Shown piece after piece: positions 31,020 through 40,398 of a DNA stretch of 64,000 nt. The notes beneath the pieces were generated by a model. That model saw only the letters and a program-made list of their open reading frames with translations, made no database searches and had not been told where the DNA came from. A program made the position numbers and the translations under genes. Origin of the DNA: Larkinella humicola (GTDB lineage Bacteria > Bacteroidota > Bacteroidia > Cytophagales > Spirosomataceae); assembly GCF_008727875.1 (NCBI RefSeq), contig NZ_VTWS01000003.1, forward strand, positions 620,001 to 684,000, written 5' to 3'. Every line of letters starts with the position of its first letter. Position 1 is the stretch's first letter.

Positions 31020-32483
31020 ATGCACTACCGTATTTCGTCTACCAACCCTTCGTCCCGGCTCCTTGAAGTTGATTTTTTGCTGACGGCCATTTCATCGTCC
31101 ACCGTTGACCTGCAGCTCCCCGCCTGGCGCCCCGGCCGGTATGAGATTCAGAACTTCGCCAAAAACATTCAGCGGTTCGAAATCTTTGATCAAACCGGAA
31201 AACCGCTGGCGTTTCAGAAACTCACCAAAGACCGCTGGCGGGTACAAACCGAAGGCGTTTCGGAACTCGTCGCCCGGTACACGTATTACAGCAACACCAT
31301 CAACGCGGGAACCAGCTACGCCGACGAGCGGCTGTTGTACCTCAATCCGGTCAATTTGTGTCTGTATGCCGACGGTCGTCTGCTGGAACCCTGCACGCTC
31401 GAACTGGCCATTCCGGACGATTGGCAGATGGCCTGCGGAATGAAGCAAACCGCACCTAACATCCTGGTTGCCTCCGATTTCTATGAACTGGTCGACTGCC
31501 CGCTCATCGCTTCGCCCGATTTGCAACACCTGGAATATGAAGTCGATGAGACCCTGTTTCACCTCTGGATCTGCGGCAACATCAAACCGGATTGGGAACG
31601 AATCCGGCGCGATTTCAGCCGGTTTTCGGAAACCCAAATCCGGCTCTTCGGCGAATTTCCCGAGAAAGACTACCATTTTCTGACGCTGATTCTGCCGACG
31701 GCGCATTACCACGGCGTCGAACACCGCAACTCCACCATGCTCGTGCTGGGCCCCAACGACGAAGGCGAGGGCCTGTATACGGATTTGCTGGGCGTTTCGT
31801 CACACGAATTGTTTCACGCCTGGAATGTCATTCGCATTCGGCCAATGGAGTTATTGCCGTATGATTTTACCCGGGAAACGTACTTTACGACCTGCTTTGT
31901 GGCTGAAGGCGTCACGACCTATTACGGGGATTTGCTCCTTCGCCGGGCGAACGTTTTCACCGATGCCGCCTATTGGAAAGAGCTTCAGGTGCTGTTGAAA
32001 CGGCATTTTGAACCCAACGGACGATCGTTCCAGTCGCTTACCGAATCGTCCTGGGATTTGTGGCTGGACGGCTACGACAAAGGCGTACCGAACCGGAAAG
32101 TGTCGGTGTATTACAAGGGCGCTACGGTTGCGCTCATTCTGGACTTGCACATCCGCCGAAAATGGAACCACGCCCGTTCACTCGATGACGTCATGCGGCT
32201 GATGTGGGAACGATTCGGAAAACCGTTCGTGGGGTATACGCTGGAGGAGTACCGCGCCATCACGGAAGAAGTGGCCGATGAACCGCTCGACTGGTATTAT
32301 GACCGCTGCATCTTTGGCAATGAACCGCTGGAATCGCTCCTGAACGAATACCTGGCGTTTGTCGGCCTGCAACTGGAATACGATACCACCGACCTAGTTA
32401 GTGCGCCGTCGGTGCTGCTCGTTCAGCACGACGACGAGGCCGGTTTGCAAAACCGCTACCAGTGGCTGGGTGTTCAATCCTGA
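31020..32483 (+). CDS. M61 (glycyl aminopeptidase-like) metallopeptidase
   Basis: A 487-residue zinc peptidase. An N-terminal beta domain (LPAWRPGRYEIQNFAKNIQR is the M61 hallmark at about 34-53) precedes the thermolysin-like catalytic domain with His262-Glu-Leu-Phe-His266 in SSHELFHAWNVIRIRP; a later Glu in FVAEGVTTYYGDLLL is the third ligand. No signal peptide is visible, so the protein is probably cytoplasmic. It is shorter than classical M61 members because there is no clear full PDZ domain at the C-terminus. It is divergent from rpmH and shares its 124-base intergenic region. Confidence 0.92.
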   Translation: MHYRISSTNPSSRLLEVDFLLTAISSSTVDLQLPAWRPGRYEIQNFAKNIQRFEIFDQTGKPLAFQKLTKDRWRVQTEGVSELVARYTYYSNTINAGTSYADERLLYLNPVNLCLYADGRLLEPCTLELAIPDDWQMACGMKQTAPNILVASDFYELVDCPLIASPDLQHLEYEVDETLFHLWICGNIKPDWERIRRDFSRFSETQIRLFGEFPEKDYHFLTLILPTAHYHGVEHRNSTMLVLGPNDEGEGLYTDLLGVSSHELFHAWNVIRIRPMELLPYDFTRETYFTTCFVAEGVTTYYGDLLLRRANVFTDAAYWKELQVLLKRHFEPNGRSFQSLTESSWDLWLDGYDKGVPNRKVSVYYKGATVALILDLHIRRKWNHARSLDDVMRLMWERFGKPFVGYTLEEYRAITEEVADEPLDWYYDRCIFGNEPLESLLNEYLAFVGLQLEYDTTDLVSAPSVLLVQHDDEAGLQNRYQWLGVQS

Positions 32484-32542
32484 TCGGGTTGGAAGACGGG
32501 TAAAAGTCAATCGTAAAGACACCTGTTATTTTTTCTTTTTCC

Positions 32543-34132
32543 ATGAGACTCCTTGCCAAAACCGCCCTGCTCCTCCTGATTGTATTGACCGGCACCAGCC
32601 ACCGAACCGGTTTCACGGAACCGGCCAAACCGCTCGCTTCGGCGGTGACGATCAACCTGAATGAGGAGTTTCAAACCATCCATAGCTTCGGCGCGTCCGA
32701 TTGCTGGTCGGCCAAGTTTATTGGGAAATGGAGCGATGAGGCCAAAAAGAACCAGATCGCCGATCTGCTCTTCAGTCAGGATACCCTGGCCAGCGGCCAG
32801 CCGAAAGGCATTGGATTGTCGTTGTGGCGGGTCAACATCGGTGCCGGAAGCTTTGAACAGAAAGACAGCAGCACCATCCGGGATGAATGGCGCCGGGAAG
32901 CGTGTTTTCTAACTCCTGATGGCCGTTACGACTGGAGTAAACAGGCTGGCAATCAATGGTTTTTACAGGCGGCCCGCCAGCGGGGTGTTCGCTACACCCT
33001 CGGGTTTACCAACTCCCCGCCCGTGCAAATGACCCGAAACGGCAAAGCCTTTTCGCCGGGCGGAAAAGCGTTCAATCTCAAACCAACCGCGCTGGAACCC
33101 TTCGCCGATTTTCTGGTCACCGTGGCCGAACACTTCAACTTTGATTACCTGAGCCCCATCAACGAACCGCAGTGGGACTGGACCGCCGGCAAAAACGGCA
33201 AAGCCAATCAGGAAGGCTCCCCGGCGGAAAATGCGGATATTCTGGCGGTAACCAAAGCCTTAGCGACCAAACTGGCATCCGGTAAATCCAAAACAAAGGT
33301 GGTAACGGGTGAAGCGGGCCAGCTTGATTACCTCTACGAGAAAGCCGAAAGTGGACGCGGCAATCAGCTTGACTACTTTTTTGGCACGAACCAAACCGCT
33401 TCGCTACCCAAACTCCCGAATGTGGAACCGATCTGGGCGTATCACAGCTATTTTTCGACCTGCCGGGATTCGACACTCGTGGCAATGCGCCAGAAAGCGG
33501 CTCAACGCGCCAAAACCGTGGGGAGTCCGCCACTCTGGCAAAGTGAGTTTGGTGTTCTGGGCGACATCTGCGGCCAGTACAACGGCAGTCCACGCCACAC
33601 CGACATCGACTATGGGCTCTACGTGGCAAAGGTGATTCACAACGACCTAACCATCGCCAACGTGACCTCGTGGCAATGGTGGCTGGCCATCAATCCGTAC
33701 GATTACAGCGATGGGCTGGTGTATATCAACGGCCCCGACGGCGGGTACAAAAACCACGACAACGCCCGGCTTGACGGGCAGGTGATCGACTCCAAACAAC
33801 TCTGGGCGTTCGGCAATTATGCCCGCTTCATCCGGCCCGGCATGAAACGGGTGGCGGTCCGCATCGGTGAGGTGGCGAACCCGGTGGCCGAAGCAAGTCA
33901 GGGTATGGTGTCGGCCTACAAAGATGCTGCCCGTAAACAGCTTGTGCTGGTTTGCATCAACATGACCTCCGACGCCCTGACCGTATCCCTCAGCGGAGTA
34001 AAAATTCGGAACGGACGCTTTGCCGGTTATACCACCTCCGCCACCCAAACCCTGACGAAATCCACCGTACGGGCCGATCAGATTCGGCTGGAACCCAAGT
34101 CGGTCGTTACGCTGGTGGGGACGTATCAATAA
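32543..34132 (+). CDS. Secreted glycoside hydrolase family 30 enzyme, endo-beta-1,6-galactanase-like
   Basis: 529 residues with an N-terminal signal peptide (about 1-20). The clan A barrel shows GIGLSLWRVNIGAGSFEQ, TLGFTNSPPVQMTRNG, acid/base Glu208 in SPINEPQWDW and nucleophile Glu335 in LWQSEFGVLGD, then WQWWLAINPYDYSDGLVYI. A C-terminal beta domain (about 420-529) is the side sandwich of GH30. The NEPQWDW form and overall pattern recall fungal-type endo-beta-1,6-galactanases more than glucosylceramidases. The likely substrate is therefore a beta-1,6-linked galactan of plant arabinogalactan protein; this is an inference. It stands 59 bases after the M61 gene on the same strand. Confidence 0.85.
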   Translation: MRLLAKTALLLLIVLTGTSHRTGFTEPAKPLASAVTINLNEEFQTIHSFGASDCWSAKFIGKWSDEAKKNQIADLLFSQDTLASGQPKGIGLSLWRVNIGAGSFEQKDSSTIRDEWRREACFLTPDGRYDWSKQAGNQWFLQAARQRGVRYTLGFTNSPPVQMTRNGKAFSPGGKAFNLKPTALEPFADFLVTVAEHFNFDYLSPINEPQWDWTAGKNGKANQEGSPAENADILAVTKALATKLASGKSKTKVVTGEAGQLDYLYEKAESGRGNQLDYFFGTNQTASLPKLPNVEPIWAYHSYFSTCRDSTLVAMRQKAAQRAKTVGSPPLWQSEFGVLGDICGQYNGSPRHTDIDYGLYVAKVIHNDLTIANVTSWQWWLAINPYDYSDGLVYINGPDGGYKNHDNARLDGQVIDSKQLWAFGNYARFIRPGMKRVAVRIGEVANPVAEASQGMVSAYKDAARKQLVLVCINMTSDALTVSLSGVKIRNGRFAGYTTSATQTLTKSTVRADQIRLEPKSVVTLVGTYQ

Positions 34133-34151
34133 TCAGTGAATACCGCCCGAA

Positions 34152-34406
34152 TCAGTTTTTCTTTTTAGCGCGCATTTCCGGGAGCGTCTGTCCGGTATCG
34201 CCCTGGGCTGCTTGTGGTGCATCCAGCGAATTGGTGGTCGTGTCGCCCTGAATTCCCATAATGCTCGTATCATTCGCCATGGCCGTCGAATCGGTGCCTG
34301 ATTGCGTGCTTTCCGGTTTGGAATTACAACTCAGGCAAAAGGTTGTCGAAAGAATACCAAACCCGACAATCAGGCTCCGGTATGCATTTTTCAGGTTATT
34401 TTTCAT
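34152..34406 (-). CDS. Small lipoprotein, function unknown
   Basis: 84 residues from ATG 34406. MKNNLKNAYRSLIVGFGILS leads to a lipobox-like CLSC, and the mature part is a low-complexity chain rich in Ser, Thr, Asp, Gly and Gln (ESTQSGTDSTAMANDTS) ending in basic RAKKKN. It is probably an unstructured envelope lipoprotein. It converges with the GH30 gene. Confidence 0.6.
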   Translation of the reverse strand: MKNNLKNAYRSLIVGFGILSTTFCLSCNSKPESTQSGTDSTAMANDTSIMGIQGDTTTNSLDAPQAAQGDTGQTLPEMRAKKKN

Positions 34407-34565
34407 GGTAATTGAACGTTGAGTGACTACTATCGTAACCGGGAGGTGGGCGAGTTGTTTGGAAAAAAATGACAGAATGAGCATACGCTAACAATCCTGA
34501 CAAAGTGCGGTTATCTTTAAAACCGTTCTTGTTTCAATCTTGCTTTTTTCGTATCTTAGCTTGTT

Positions 34566-36596
34566 ATGAATTTCAAGCTGACTTCAGAATTTAAACCGAC
34601 TGGCGACCAGCCACAGGCCATTGAAAAGCTGGTAAAAGGCATTAAGGAAGGCGAACCGTCGCAGGTGTTGTTGGGTGTTACCGGATCTGGCAAAACGTTT
34701 ACAGTTGCCAACGTCATTGCCCAACTCGACCGCCCGACGCTCGTGCTGAGCCACAACAAAACATTGGCAGCTCAGCTCTACGGCGAGTTCAAGCAGTTTT
34801 TCCCCGAAAATGCCGTTCAATATTTCATCTCTTACTACGATTACTACCAGCCGGAAGCGTTCATCGCGACGACCAACACGTACATCGAAAAAGATCTGGC
34901 CATCAACGAAGAGATCGACAAGCTCCGGCTGGCGACGGTTTCGGCGCTGATGAGCGGTCGGCGGGATATTGTGGTGATTGCGTCGGTTTCCTGCATCTAC
35001 GGCGCGGGTAACCCGAACGAATACCAGAAAAGCATCGTGCGGCTGGGCGTGGGCGAAACCATCAGCCGCAACCAGTTTCTCTTCAAACTGGTCGAAATTC
35101 TGTATAGCCGTACCGAGGTGGAATTCACGCGTGGTTCGTTCCGGGTAAAGGGCGATACGGTCGATATTTTTCCCGGTTATGCCGACTTTGCGTACCGGAT
35201 TGTTTTCTTCGGCGACGAAATTGAAGCCATTCAGCGCATCGATCCGGCGTCGGGCAAGAAGATCGGCGACGACCGGATCATTGCCATTTTCCCGGCAAAC
35301 CTCTTCGTAACGGGCCGGGATACCCTGAACATGGCCATCGGCGAAATTCAGAATGACCTGGTGGCGCAGATTCGCTATTTTCAATCCGAATTCCGGAATA
35401 TGGAGGCCGAGCGAATCAAGGAGCGGACCGAGTTCGACATCGAAATGATGCGCGAACTGGGCTATTGTTCCGGTATTGAAAACTACTCCCGGTATTTCGA
35501 CCGCCGGCAACCCGGCCAGCGTCCCTTCTGTTTGCTCGACTATTTCCCCGACGACTTTCTGACGATTGTGGATGAAAGCCACGCGACGATGCCGCAAATC
35601 CGGGCGATGTGGGGCGGTGACCGTTCGCGCAAGGAAGCCCTGGTTGACTACGGTTTTCGGCTGCCATCGGCGCTCGATAACCGTCCGCTTACGTTTCAGG
35701 AATTTGAGCAAATGGCCGGGCAAACGGTTTTTGTTAGCGCAACCCCTTCTGATTACGAATTACGCCGGAGCGAAGGCGTAGTGGTCGAACAGTTGATTCG
35801 CCCGACCGGTTTGCTGGACCCTGCGATTGAAGTACGGCCCAGTCTGAACCAGATCGATGATTTGCTGGAAGAGATCGACATCCGCGTCAAACGCAAAGAA
35901 CGGGTGCTGGTGACGACGCTGACCAAACGCATGGCCGAGGAGTTGAGCAAATACCTGGAACGGGTGGGCGTCAAAGGCCGCTACATTCACTCGGAAGTGA
36001 AAACGCTGGATCGGGTTGAAATCCTGCGGGAGTTGCGACTGGGTGTTTTCGATGTGCTGGTGGGTGTCAACCTCTTGCGCGAAGGACTCGATTTGCCGGA
36101 AGTGTCATTGGTGGCCATCATGGACGCCGATAAAGAAGGTTTCCTGCGCGACATTCGATCCCTGATTCAGACCATTGGCCGGGCGGCCCGGAACTCCAAC
36201 GGGCGCGTGCTCATGTATGCCGACCGCATCACCGGTTCGATGGAGAAAGCCATCAGCGAAACCAACCGACGACGGGAAATCCAGATGGAGTACAATGAGA
36301 AACACGGTATTACGCCAATGACCATTTTGCGATCCCACGACGCCATTATGGGCCAAACCAGCATTGCCGATTCGCGTCCGGAGGCCAAACAATACTACGT
36401 TGAACCCGACGAATTCCGGATTGCTGCCGATCCCGTGGTGCAATACATGGGGAAAAATGACCTGGAGCAGGTCATCAAAGAGACTCAGAATAAAATGGAA
36501 CGAGCCGCCAAAGACCTGGATTTCATGGAAGCGGCCCGGCTGCGGGATGAGTTGTTTCAACTCCGCGACCGGTTGAAAGCGACTCAAAATGTCTAA
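34566..36596 (+). CDS. uvrB: Excinuclease ABC subunit B
   Basis: 676 residues, the damage-verifying helicase-like subunit of nucleotide excision repair. Walker A is LLGVTGSGKTFTVANV (Lys43). The damage-wedging beta-hairpin is in FISYYDYYQPEAFIATTNTY, and the DEAD-like box is in LTIVDESHATMPQI. Helicase motif VI lies at TIGRAARNSNGRVLMYADRI, and the C-terminal UVR domain is DLEQVIKETQNKMERAAKDL. The length is full. A weak promoter (TTG at 34529, TATCTTAG at 34552) would put the transcription start almost at the ATG, suggesting a very short leader. Confidence 0.98.
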   Translation: MNFKLTSEFKPTGDQPQAIEKLVKGIKEGEPSQVLLGVTGSGKTFTVANVIAQLDRPTLVLSHNKTLAAQLYGEFKQFFPENAVQYFISYYDYYQPEAFIATTNTYIEKDLAINEEIDKLRLATVSALMSGRRDIVVIASVSCIYGAGNPNEYQKSIVRLGVGETISRNQFLFKLVEILYSRTEVEFTRGSFRVKGDTVDIFPGYADFAYRIVFFGDEIEAIQRIDPASGKKIGDDRIIAIFPANLFVTGRDTLNMAIGEIQNDLVAQIRYFQSEFRNMEAERIKERTEFDIEMMRELGYCSGIENYSRYFDRRQPGQRPFCLLDYFPDDFLTIVDESHATMPQIRAMWGGDRSRKEALVDYGFRLPSALDNRPLTFQEFEQMAGQTVFVSATPSDYELRRSEGVVVEQLIRPTGLLDPAIEVRPSLNQIDDLLEEIDIRVKRKERVLVTTLTKRMAEELSKYLERVGVKGRYIHSEVKTLDRVEILRELRLGVFDVLVGVNLLREGLDLPEVSLVAIMDADKEGFLRDIRSLIQTIGRAARNSNGRVLMYADRITGSMEKAISETNRRREIQMEYNEKHGITPMTILRSHDAIMGQTSIADSRPEAKQYYVEPDEFRIAADPVVQYMGKNDLEQVIKETQNKMERAAKDLDFMEAARLRDELFQLRDRLKATQNV

Positions 36597-36628
36597 GAAG
36601 TGGTTTGAACTAAGGCCGGAGGCCTTCC

Positions 36629-36744
36629 CTGTCAATAGTCAAAAGGTTATCCACAACTGGTAGCTCCGGCGGAGCGGGCTAAAAACAACTTCAGGCCGCT
36701 CCGCCGGAGCTACCAGTTGTGGATAACCTTTTGACTATTGACAG
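36629..36744. repeat. 49-bp-arm palindrome carrying two consensus DnaA boxes
   Basis: Arms 36629-36677 and 36696-36744 are exact complements with an 18-base loop. The consensus DnaA box TTATCCACA occurs once in each arm (36647-36655 on plus, 36726-36718 on minus). The arm also contains GCTCCGGCGGAGC, itself a small palindrome. Further partial complementarity (CCGGAGGCC against GGGCTTCCGG) extends it to about 36614-36767. It lies between the convergent uvrB and prfA genes. Confidence 0.9.
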
Positions 36745-36782
36745 ACTGCCCTTCCAGGGCTTCCGGATTAACCCAAATAGAT

Positions 36783-36840
36783 TCTAGTCCGTAAGATCCC
36801 TGTCCAAGCTCCTAAAATGATAAGAATCTCACGGACTAGA
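36783..36840. repeat. Second hairpin between uvrB and prfA
   Basis: TCTAGTCCGT (36783-36792) and ACGGACTAGA (36831-36840) are exact complements, and the inner bases AAGAT/ATCTC pair in part. It lies 28 bases from the prfA stop and is the probable 3' end of prfA. There is no T-run. Confidence 0.65.
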
Positions 36841-36867
36841 GCGGCAGCGGCTTTCCGACCAGAGTAC

Positions 36868-37941
36868 TTACACCAACGCGGCTTCTTTCATCCGTTCAGC
36901 GTTTTCGGCCATGCGGAGTTGCTCGATAAAGTTGTCGATGTCGCCGTCCATCACTGTCGGCAGGTTATACACCGTCAGGCCGATGCGGTGGTCGGTGACG
37001 CGGCTCTGCGGGTAATTGTAGGTCCTGATTTTGTCGGAACGGTCGCCACTGCCCACCATCGACTTGCGCTGCGAACTGATTTCGTCGTTGTGTTTCTGCA
37101 ATTCAATTTCATATAACCGTGACCGCAAAACCGTCAGGGCTTTCTCGGTATTCTTGATCTGCGAACGTTCATCCTGACACTGCACGACCAGACCCGACGG
37201 AATGTGCGTGAGCCGAACCGCCGAATAGGTGGTGTTGACCGACTGGCCACCCGCACCTGACGAGCAGAAGGTATCTTTCCGAATGTCATTCATATTGATC
37301 TGAACGTCAACCTCTTCGGCTTCGGGCAAAACCGCTACGCTGGAGGCTGAGGTATGAATCCGTCCCTGCGATTCGGTGGCCGGAACCCGCTGAACGCGGT
37401 GAACGCCGGATTCGAATTTCAGTTTGCCGTAGACGTCCTCGCCTTCGACCTGACAGATAATTTCCTTATAACCACCCGAAGTTCCGTCGGTGAAGTCCAT
37501 CAGCGACATCCGCCAGCCCATGCGGTCGCACAGCCGCTGGTACATGCGGAACAGATCCCCCGCAAAAATGGAGGCTTCGTCGCCACCGGTTCCGGCGCGG
37601 ATTTCGAGAATGACGTTCTTGCTGTCGTTGGGATCTTTCGGAATTAGCATTTCTTTCAAGACATTCTCCATCGGTTCGCGCTGCGGCACCAGCTCATCGA
37701 GTTCGGCTTTGGCCATTTCGCGCAAATCTTCGTCCTTTTCGGTCGCCAGCAACTCTTTCGCGCCGTCGATATCGTTCATCAGTTTTTTATACAACTGATA
37801 CTGTTTGACGATCTTTTCGAGGTCTTTGTATTCTTTGCTCAGCTTGGTGTATTTCTTCTGATCCGAAACGATTTCCGGCATCATGATTTGCTGAGACACC
37901 TCCTCAAACCGTTCTTTTATGGATTCTAATTGATCAATCAT
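36868..37941 (-). CDS. prfA: Peptide chain release factor 1
   Basis: 357 residues. It ends translation at UAA and UAG. The codon-reading PxT motif is in [18 protein letters not shown], and the GGQ motif that triggers peptide release is in [20 protein letters not shown], followed by [13 protein letters not shown]. The N-terminal domain is helical and charged ([20 protein letters not shown]). The PAT tripeptide rather than SPF assigns it as RF1, not RF2. It is divergent from the 38167 lipoprotein gene across an interspersed element. Confidence 0.97.
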   Translation of the reverse strand: MIDQLESIKERFEEVSQQIMMPEIVSDQKKYTKLSKEYKDLEKIVKQYQLYKKLMNDIDGAKELLATEKDEDLREMAKAELDELVPQREPMENVLKEMLIPKDPNDSKNVILEIRAGTGGDEASIFAGDLFRMYQRLCDRMGWRMSLMDFTDGTSGGYKEIICQVEGEDVYGKLKFESGVHRVQRVPATESQGRIHTSASSVAVLPEAEEVDVQINMNDIRKDTFCSSGAGGQSVNTTYSAVRLTHIPSGLVVQCQDERSQIKNTEKALTVLRSRLYEIELQKHNDEISSQRKSMVGSGDRSDKIRTYNYPQSRVTDHRIGLTVYNLPTVMDGDIDNFIEQLRMAENAERMKEAALV

Positions 37942-37967
37942 TGTTCAGAAACTTTATGCCTAACTTA

Positions 37968-38040
37968 CCCCTAAATCCCCGGAAGGGGACTTGGACACGA
38001 AATAATCCATGTGCAAAAGTCCCCTTCAGGGGATTTAGGA
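37968..38040. repeat. CCCCTAAATCCCC interspersed element, copy 2
   Basis: The left arm at 37968-37992 (CCCCTAAATCCCCGGAAGGG and on to GACTT) and a right arm ending near 38040 are complementary apart from one or two bases. The loop GGACACGAAATAATCCATGT follows the family pattern GGACAC-ATCC-AAAAGT. It is located in the divergent promoter region of prfA and the 38167 gene. Confidence 0.88.
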
Positions 38041-38166
38041 GTATTTTGATACAAATCTACGAAAATTCGGTCAGTCAACGCTTCGGTCGTACATTTGTCA
38101 ACGAAACGGCCAACCCCATCGTTATCCTGATTGATGACACGAATTCACCACACTAAGTTCCTGGCA

Positions 38167-38757
38167 ATGAACCGCATCTTTTCTCCATTCCTTTTTCTGA
38201 TTTGTCCGGCCTTTTTTCTCTTTTTCGCATCCGCCTGCAACCCCGAACGGAACCAGAATACGAAGGCGCTGGTGCAGGAGATGAACGACAACAAGATCAA
38301 GCGGGTCACCAATGTCCAACTGACCACCACCGTTGACGAGTGGGGCAAAGCCCTCGTTCTGACTACCCGAAAAGTGCTAATCCGTGAGCTGACCAAAAAG
38401 CCCGGAGACTCCACCTTTTGCAACCTGAAAAATGTACCGGCTATTCGGCGGTTGGAAAAACAATACGCTATTACGATCGATTTGCTGAAGGCGAAGGACG
38501 TGACCAACCCGGCCCTGAACCCCAAAGAGCGGGATTTGCTGGGAGCGTATGTCTATAACGCTCAGAATAAACTGGAGCAGAACGATAACGTCCAGAAACT
38601 GAACGACACGCTTTTTGTCTACAATTCACCCGTTGCGACGGATGATATCATCTGCAAAACCTGCACCGACAATGCGGCTTTGCCGTTCGTGATCTGGCGA
38701 ATCGTGTTCAACAAACGGGAAGTGATCCGGCGGATTAATCCGAAAAAATTGAAGTAA
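38167..38757 (+). CDS. DUF3365 (Tll0287-like) lipoprotein
   Basis: 196 residues from ATG 38167. A lipoprotein signal (FLFLICPAFFLFFASAC, lipobox ASAC) is followed by a helical domain (KALVQEMNDNKIKRVTNVQL, IRRLEKQYAITIDLLKAKDV, NPKERDLLGAYVYNAQNKLE). The segment with ATDDIICKTCTDNAALPFVI agrees with the DUF3365/Tll0287-like periplasmic sensor fold. The Cys-x-x-Cys is not followed by His, so haem binding as in some relatives is not supported. The protein is probably membrane-anchored. There are no obvious operon partners. Confidence 0.7.
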   Translation: MNRIFSPFLFLICPAFFLFFASACNPERNQNTKALVQEMNDNKIKRVTNVQLTTTVDEWGKALVLTTRKVLIRELTKKPGDSTFCNLKNVPAIRRLEKQYAITIDLLKAKDVTNPALNPKERDLLGAYVYNAQNKLEQNDNVQKLNDTLFVYNSPVATDDIICKTCTDNAALPFVIWRIVFNKREVIRRINPKKLK

Positions 38758-38758
38758 T

Positions 38759-38845
38759 CCTGACAGCGGTCTGAAGACCCTGTCAGCGGTTGATCTGGCT
38801 AATAGATTTTTCAACCGCTGACAGGGTCTTCAGACCGCTGTCAGG
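38759..38845. repeat. Perfect 35-bp palindrome, CCCTGWCRGCGGTT family, copy 1
   Basis: Arms 38759-38793 and 38811-38845 are exact complements with a 17-base loop. Each arm itself contains CCTGACAGCGGT and a second, nearly repeated CCCTGTCAGCGG, giving a nested structure. It begins one base after the DUF3365 stop. Part of the arm (TGAAGACCCTGTCAGCGGTT) is close to the palindrome at 45960-46082. Confidence 0.92.
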
Positions 38846-38953
38846 GTTACACAGAATAGTATGAAAATACGATTGAATAGTACGACACAAACAATGATTT
38901 TGTACTTTTAACACATTCGTATTCCATCCCTTAACAAACATACTGTTTCACGT

Positions 38954-40303
38954 ATGAGCAATCTGAAAAACAAAGCCGATCAGGCGGTGAGCCGACGCGG
39001 GTTTGTCAAAGCCTCGTCGCTCGCTCTGGCTGGCGTAACCATTCTGCCCCGGCACGTGCTGGGTGGTAAAGGCTTCATCGCGCCGTCTGATAAACTGAAC
39101 GTCGCCGGGGTCGGCATCGGCGGCATGGGAAAAAGCAACCTCAACGCCCTGGCGCCCACCGAAAACATCGTCGCGCTTTGCGATGTTGATGAGAAATACG
39201 CCGGCCCGGTTTTCGAAAAATACCCGAACGCCAAGCGGTACAAAGACTACCGCAAGATGCTCGAAGCCCAGAAGGACATCGACGGCATCGTGGTAGCAAC
39301 GCCCGATCACCTGCACGGCATCATTGCGTCAGCCGCCATGAAACTCGGCAAGCACGTTTACGTGCAAAAACCGCTGACCGTTACGGTGTGGGAATCGCGC
39401 GAACTGGCGCGGCTGGCGAAAGAAAATCCGAAAGTCGTTACCCAAATGGGAAATCAGGGCCACTCGAACGACGATGCCCGGCTGATCAACGAATGGATTG
39501 CCGACGGCGCCATTGGCAAAGTACAGGAAGTCCACGTCTGGACTAACCGCCCCATCTGGCCACAAGGCATGGAGGTACCGAAGGAAGCCGTCGACGCACC
39601 GTCAACGCTGGACTGGGAGTTGTTTTTAGGCCCCGCTCCGCACCGGGCCTACAATCCGGCGTATACCCCGTTCAAATGGCGCGGCTGGGTCGACTACGGT
39701 GCCGGGGCGCTGGGCGATATGGGCGCTCACCTGGTCGATCACCCGTTCTGGGCGCTGGGGCTCAACCCACCGATCACCGTCGAGGCTTCCTCGACGCCGT
39801 TTAACAAGCAAAGCTACCCGGTTTCGTCGCTGGTGACTTTCGAGTTTGAAACCAAAGACAAGAAAAATCCGCTGACGATGACGTGGTACGACGGCGGTAT
39901 TCTGCCACCCAAACCGATCGAATTCGGCGACGGCCCCGTTCCGAAAGGTGGTGGCGTTTTGTATGTCGGAACGAAAGGAAAACTCTTTCATGAGACATAC
40001 GGCTCCAAACCGCGGCTACTGCCGCAGGAAAAAATGGATTCCTACAAAAAACCGGCGCAGACGATTCCTCGCGTGGGCATGAGTCACGAACGCAACTGGG
40101 CGGAAGCCTGTAAAGGAAACGGCAAGGCGGTTTCTCCCTTCGAATATGCCGGTCCGTTGTGCGAAACCATGCTGCTGGGCATCGTGGCGCTCTACAAACA
40201 GGGCACCAAACTGAACTGGGATACGAAAACCATGGCCTTCACCAACGCCCCGGAATTGAACCCCTACCTGAAACGCGAATACCGCCCGGGCTGGGCGATG
40301 TAA
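38954..40303 (+). CDS. Gfo/Idh/MocA family oxidoreductase with Tat signal (1)
   Basis: 449 residues. The Tat signal [20 protein letters not shown] is followed by a Rossmann fold ([20 protein letters not shown]) and the family's catalytic region with [20 protein letters not shown], then [20 protein letters not shown]. The EKP motif is present as QKP. The long form (about 430-450 residues) with WFGPA/LGPAP-type loops ([20 protein letters not shown]) is the group common in Bacteroidota and Planctomycetota. Likely role: NAD(P)-dependent oxidation or reduction of a sugar or cyclitol, exported to the periplasm with its cofactor. It precedes the DUF1080 gene on the same strand. Confidence 0.92.
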   Translation: MSNLKNKADQAVSRRGFVKASSLALAGVTILPRHVLGGKGFIAPSDKLNVAGVGIGGMGKSNLNALAPTENIVALCDVDEKYAGPVFEKYPNAKRYKDYRKMLEAQKDIDGIVVATPDHLHGIIASAAMKLGKHVYVQKPLTVTVWESRELARLAKENPKVVTQMGNQGHSNDDARLINEWIADGAIGKVQEVHVWTNRPIWPQGMEVPKEAVDAPSTLDWELFLGPAPHRAYNPAYTPFKWRGWVDYGAGALGDMGAHLVDHPFWALGLNPPITVEASSTPFNKQSYPVSSLVTFEFETKDKKNPLTMTWYDGGILPPKPIEFGDGPVPKGGGVLYVGTKGKLFHETYGSKPRLLPQEKMDSYKKPAQTIPRVGMSHERNWAEACKGNGKAVSPFEYAGPLCETMLLGIVALYKQGTKLNWDTKTMAFTNAPELNPYLKREYRPGWAM

Positions 40304-40317
40304 TTTTGTTAGAATAC

Positions 40318-40379
40318 AGAGCAGAGACAAGAGAGTAGAGACCTGAAAACCCGCGTCTTTCTTCTCTTGTCTCTGCTCT
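40318..40379. repeat. Palindrome, GACAAGAGAGT family, copy 2
   Basis: Arms 40318-40342 and 40355-40379 (25 bp, a few mismatches in the inner part), loop 12. It shares GACAAGAGAGTAGAGACC with the element at 25497. It begins 14 bases after the Gfo/Idh/MocA stop and ends 19 bases before the DUF1080 ATG. Confidence 0.82.
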
Positions 40380-40398
40380 TTTCTCTCTTTCAAAACCT

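Noticed and set aside
34584-35723. 379-codon minus-strand open frame opposite uvrB
   Set aside because: uvrB is certain and the antisense translation shows no family.
38641-38680. Haem c site in the DUF3365 lipoprotein (CKTC)
   Set aside because: The CxxC is followed by Thr, not His, so the canonical CxxCH motif is absent.
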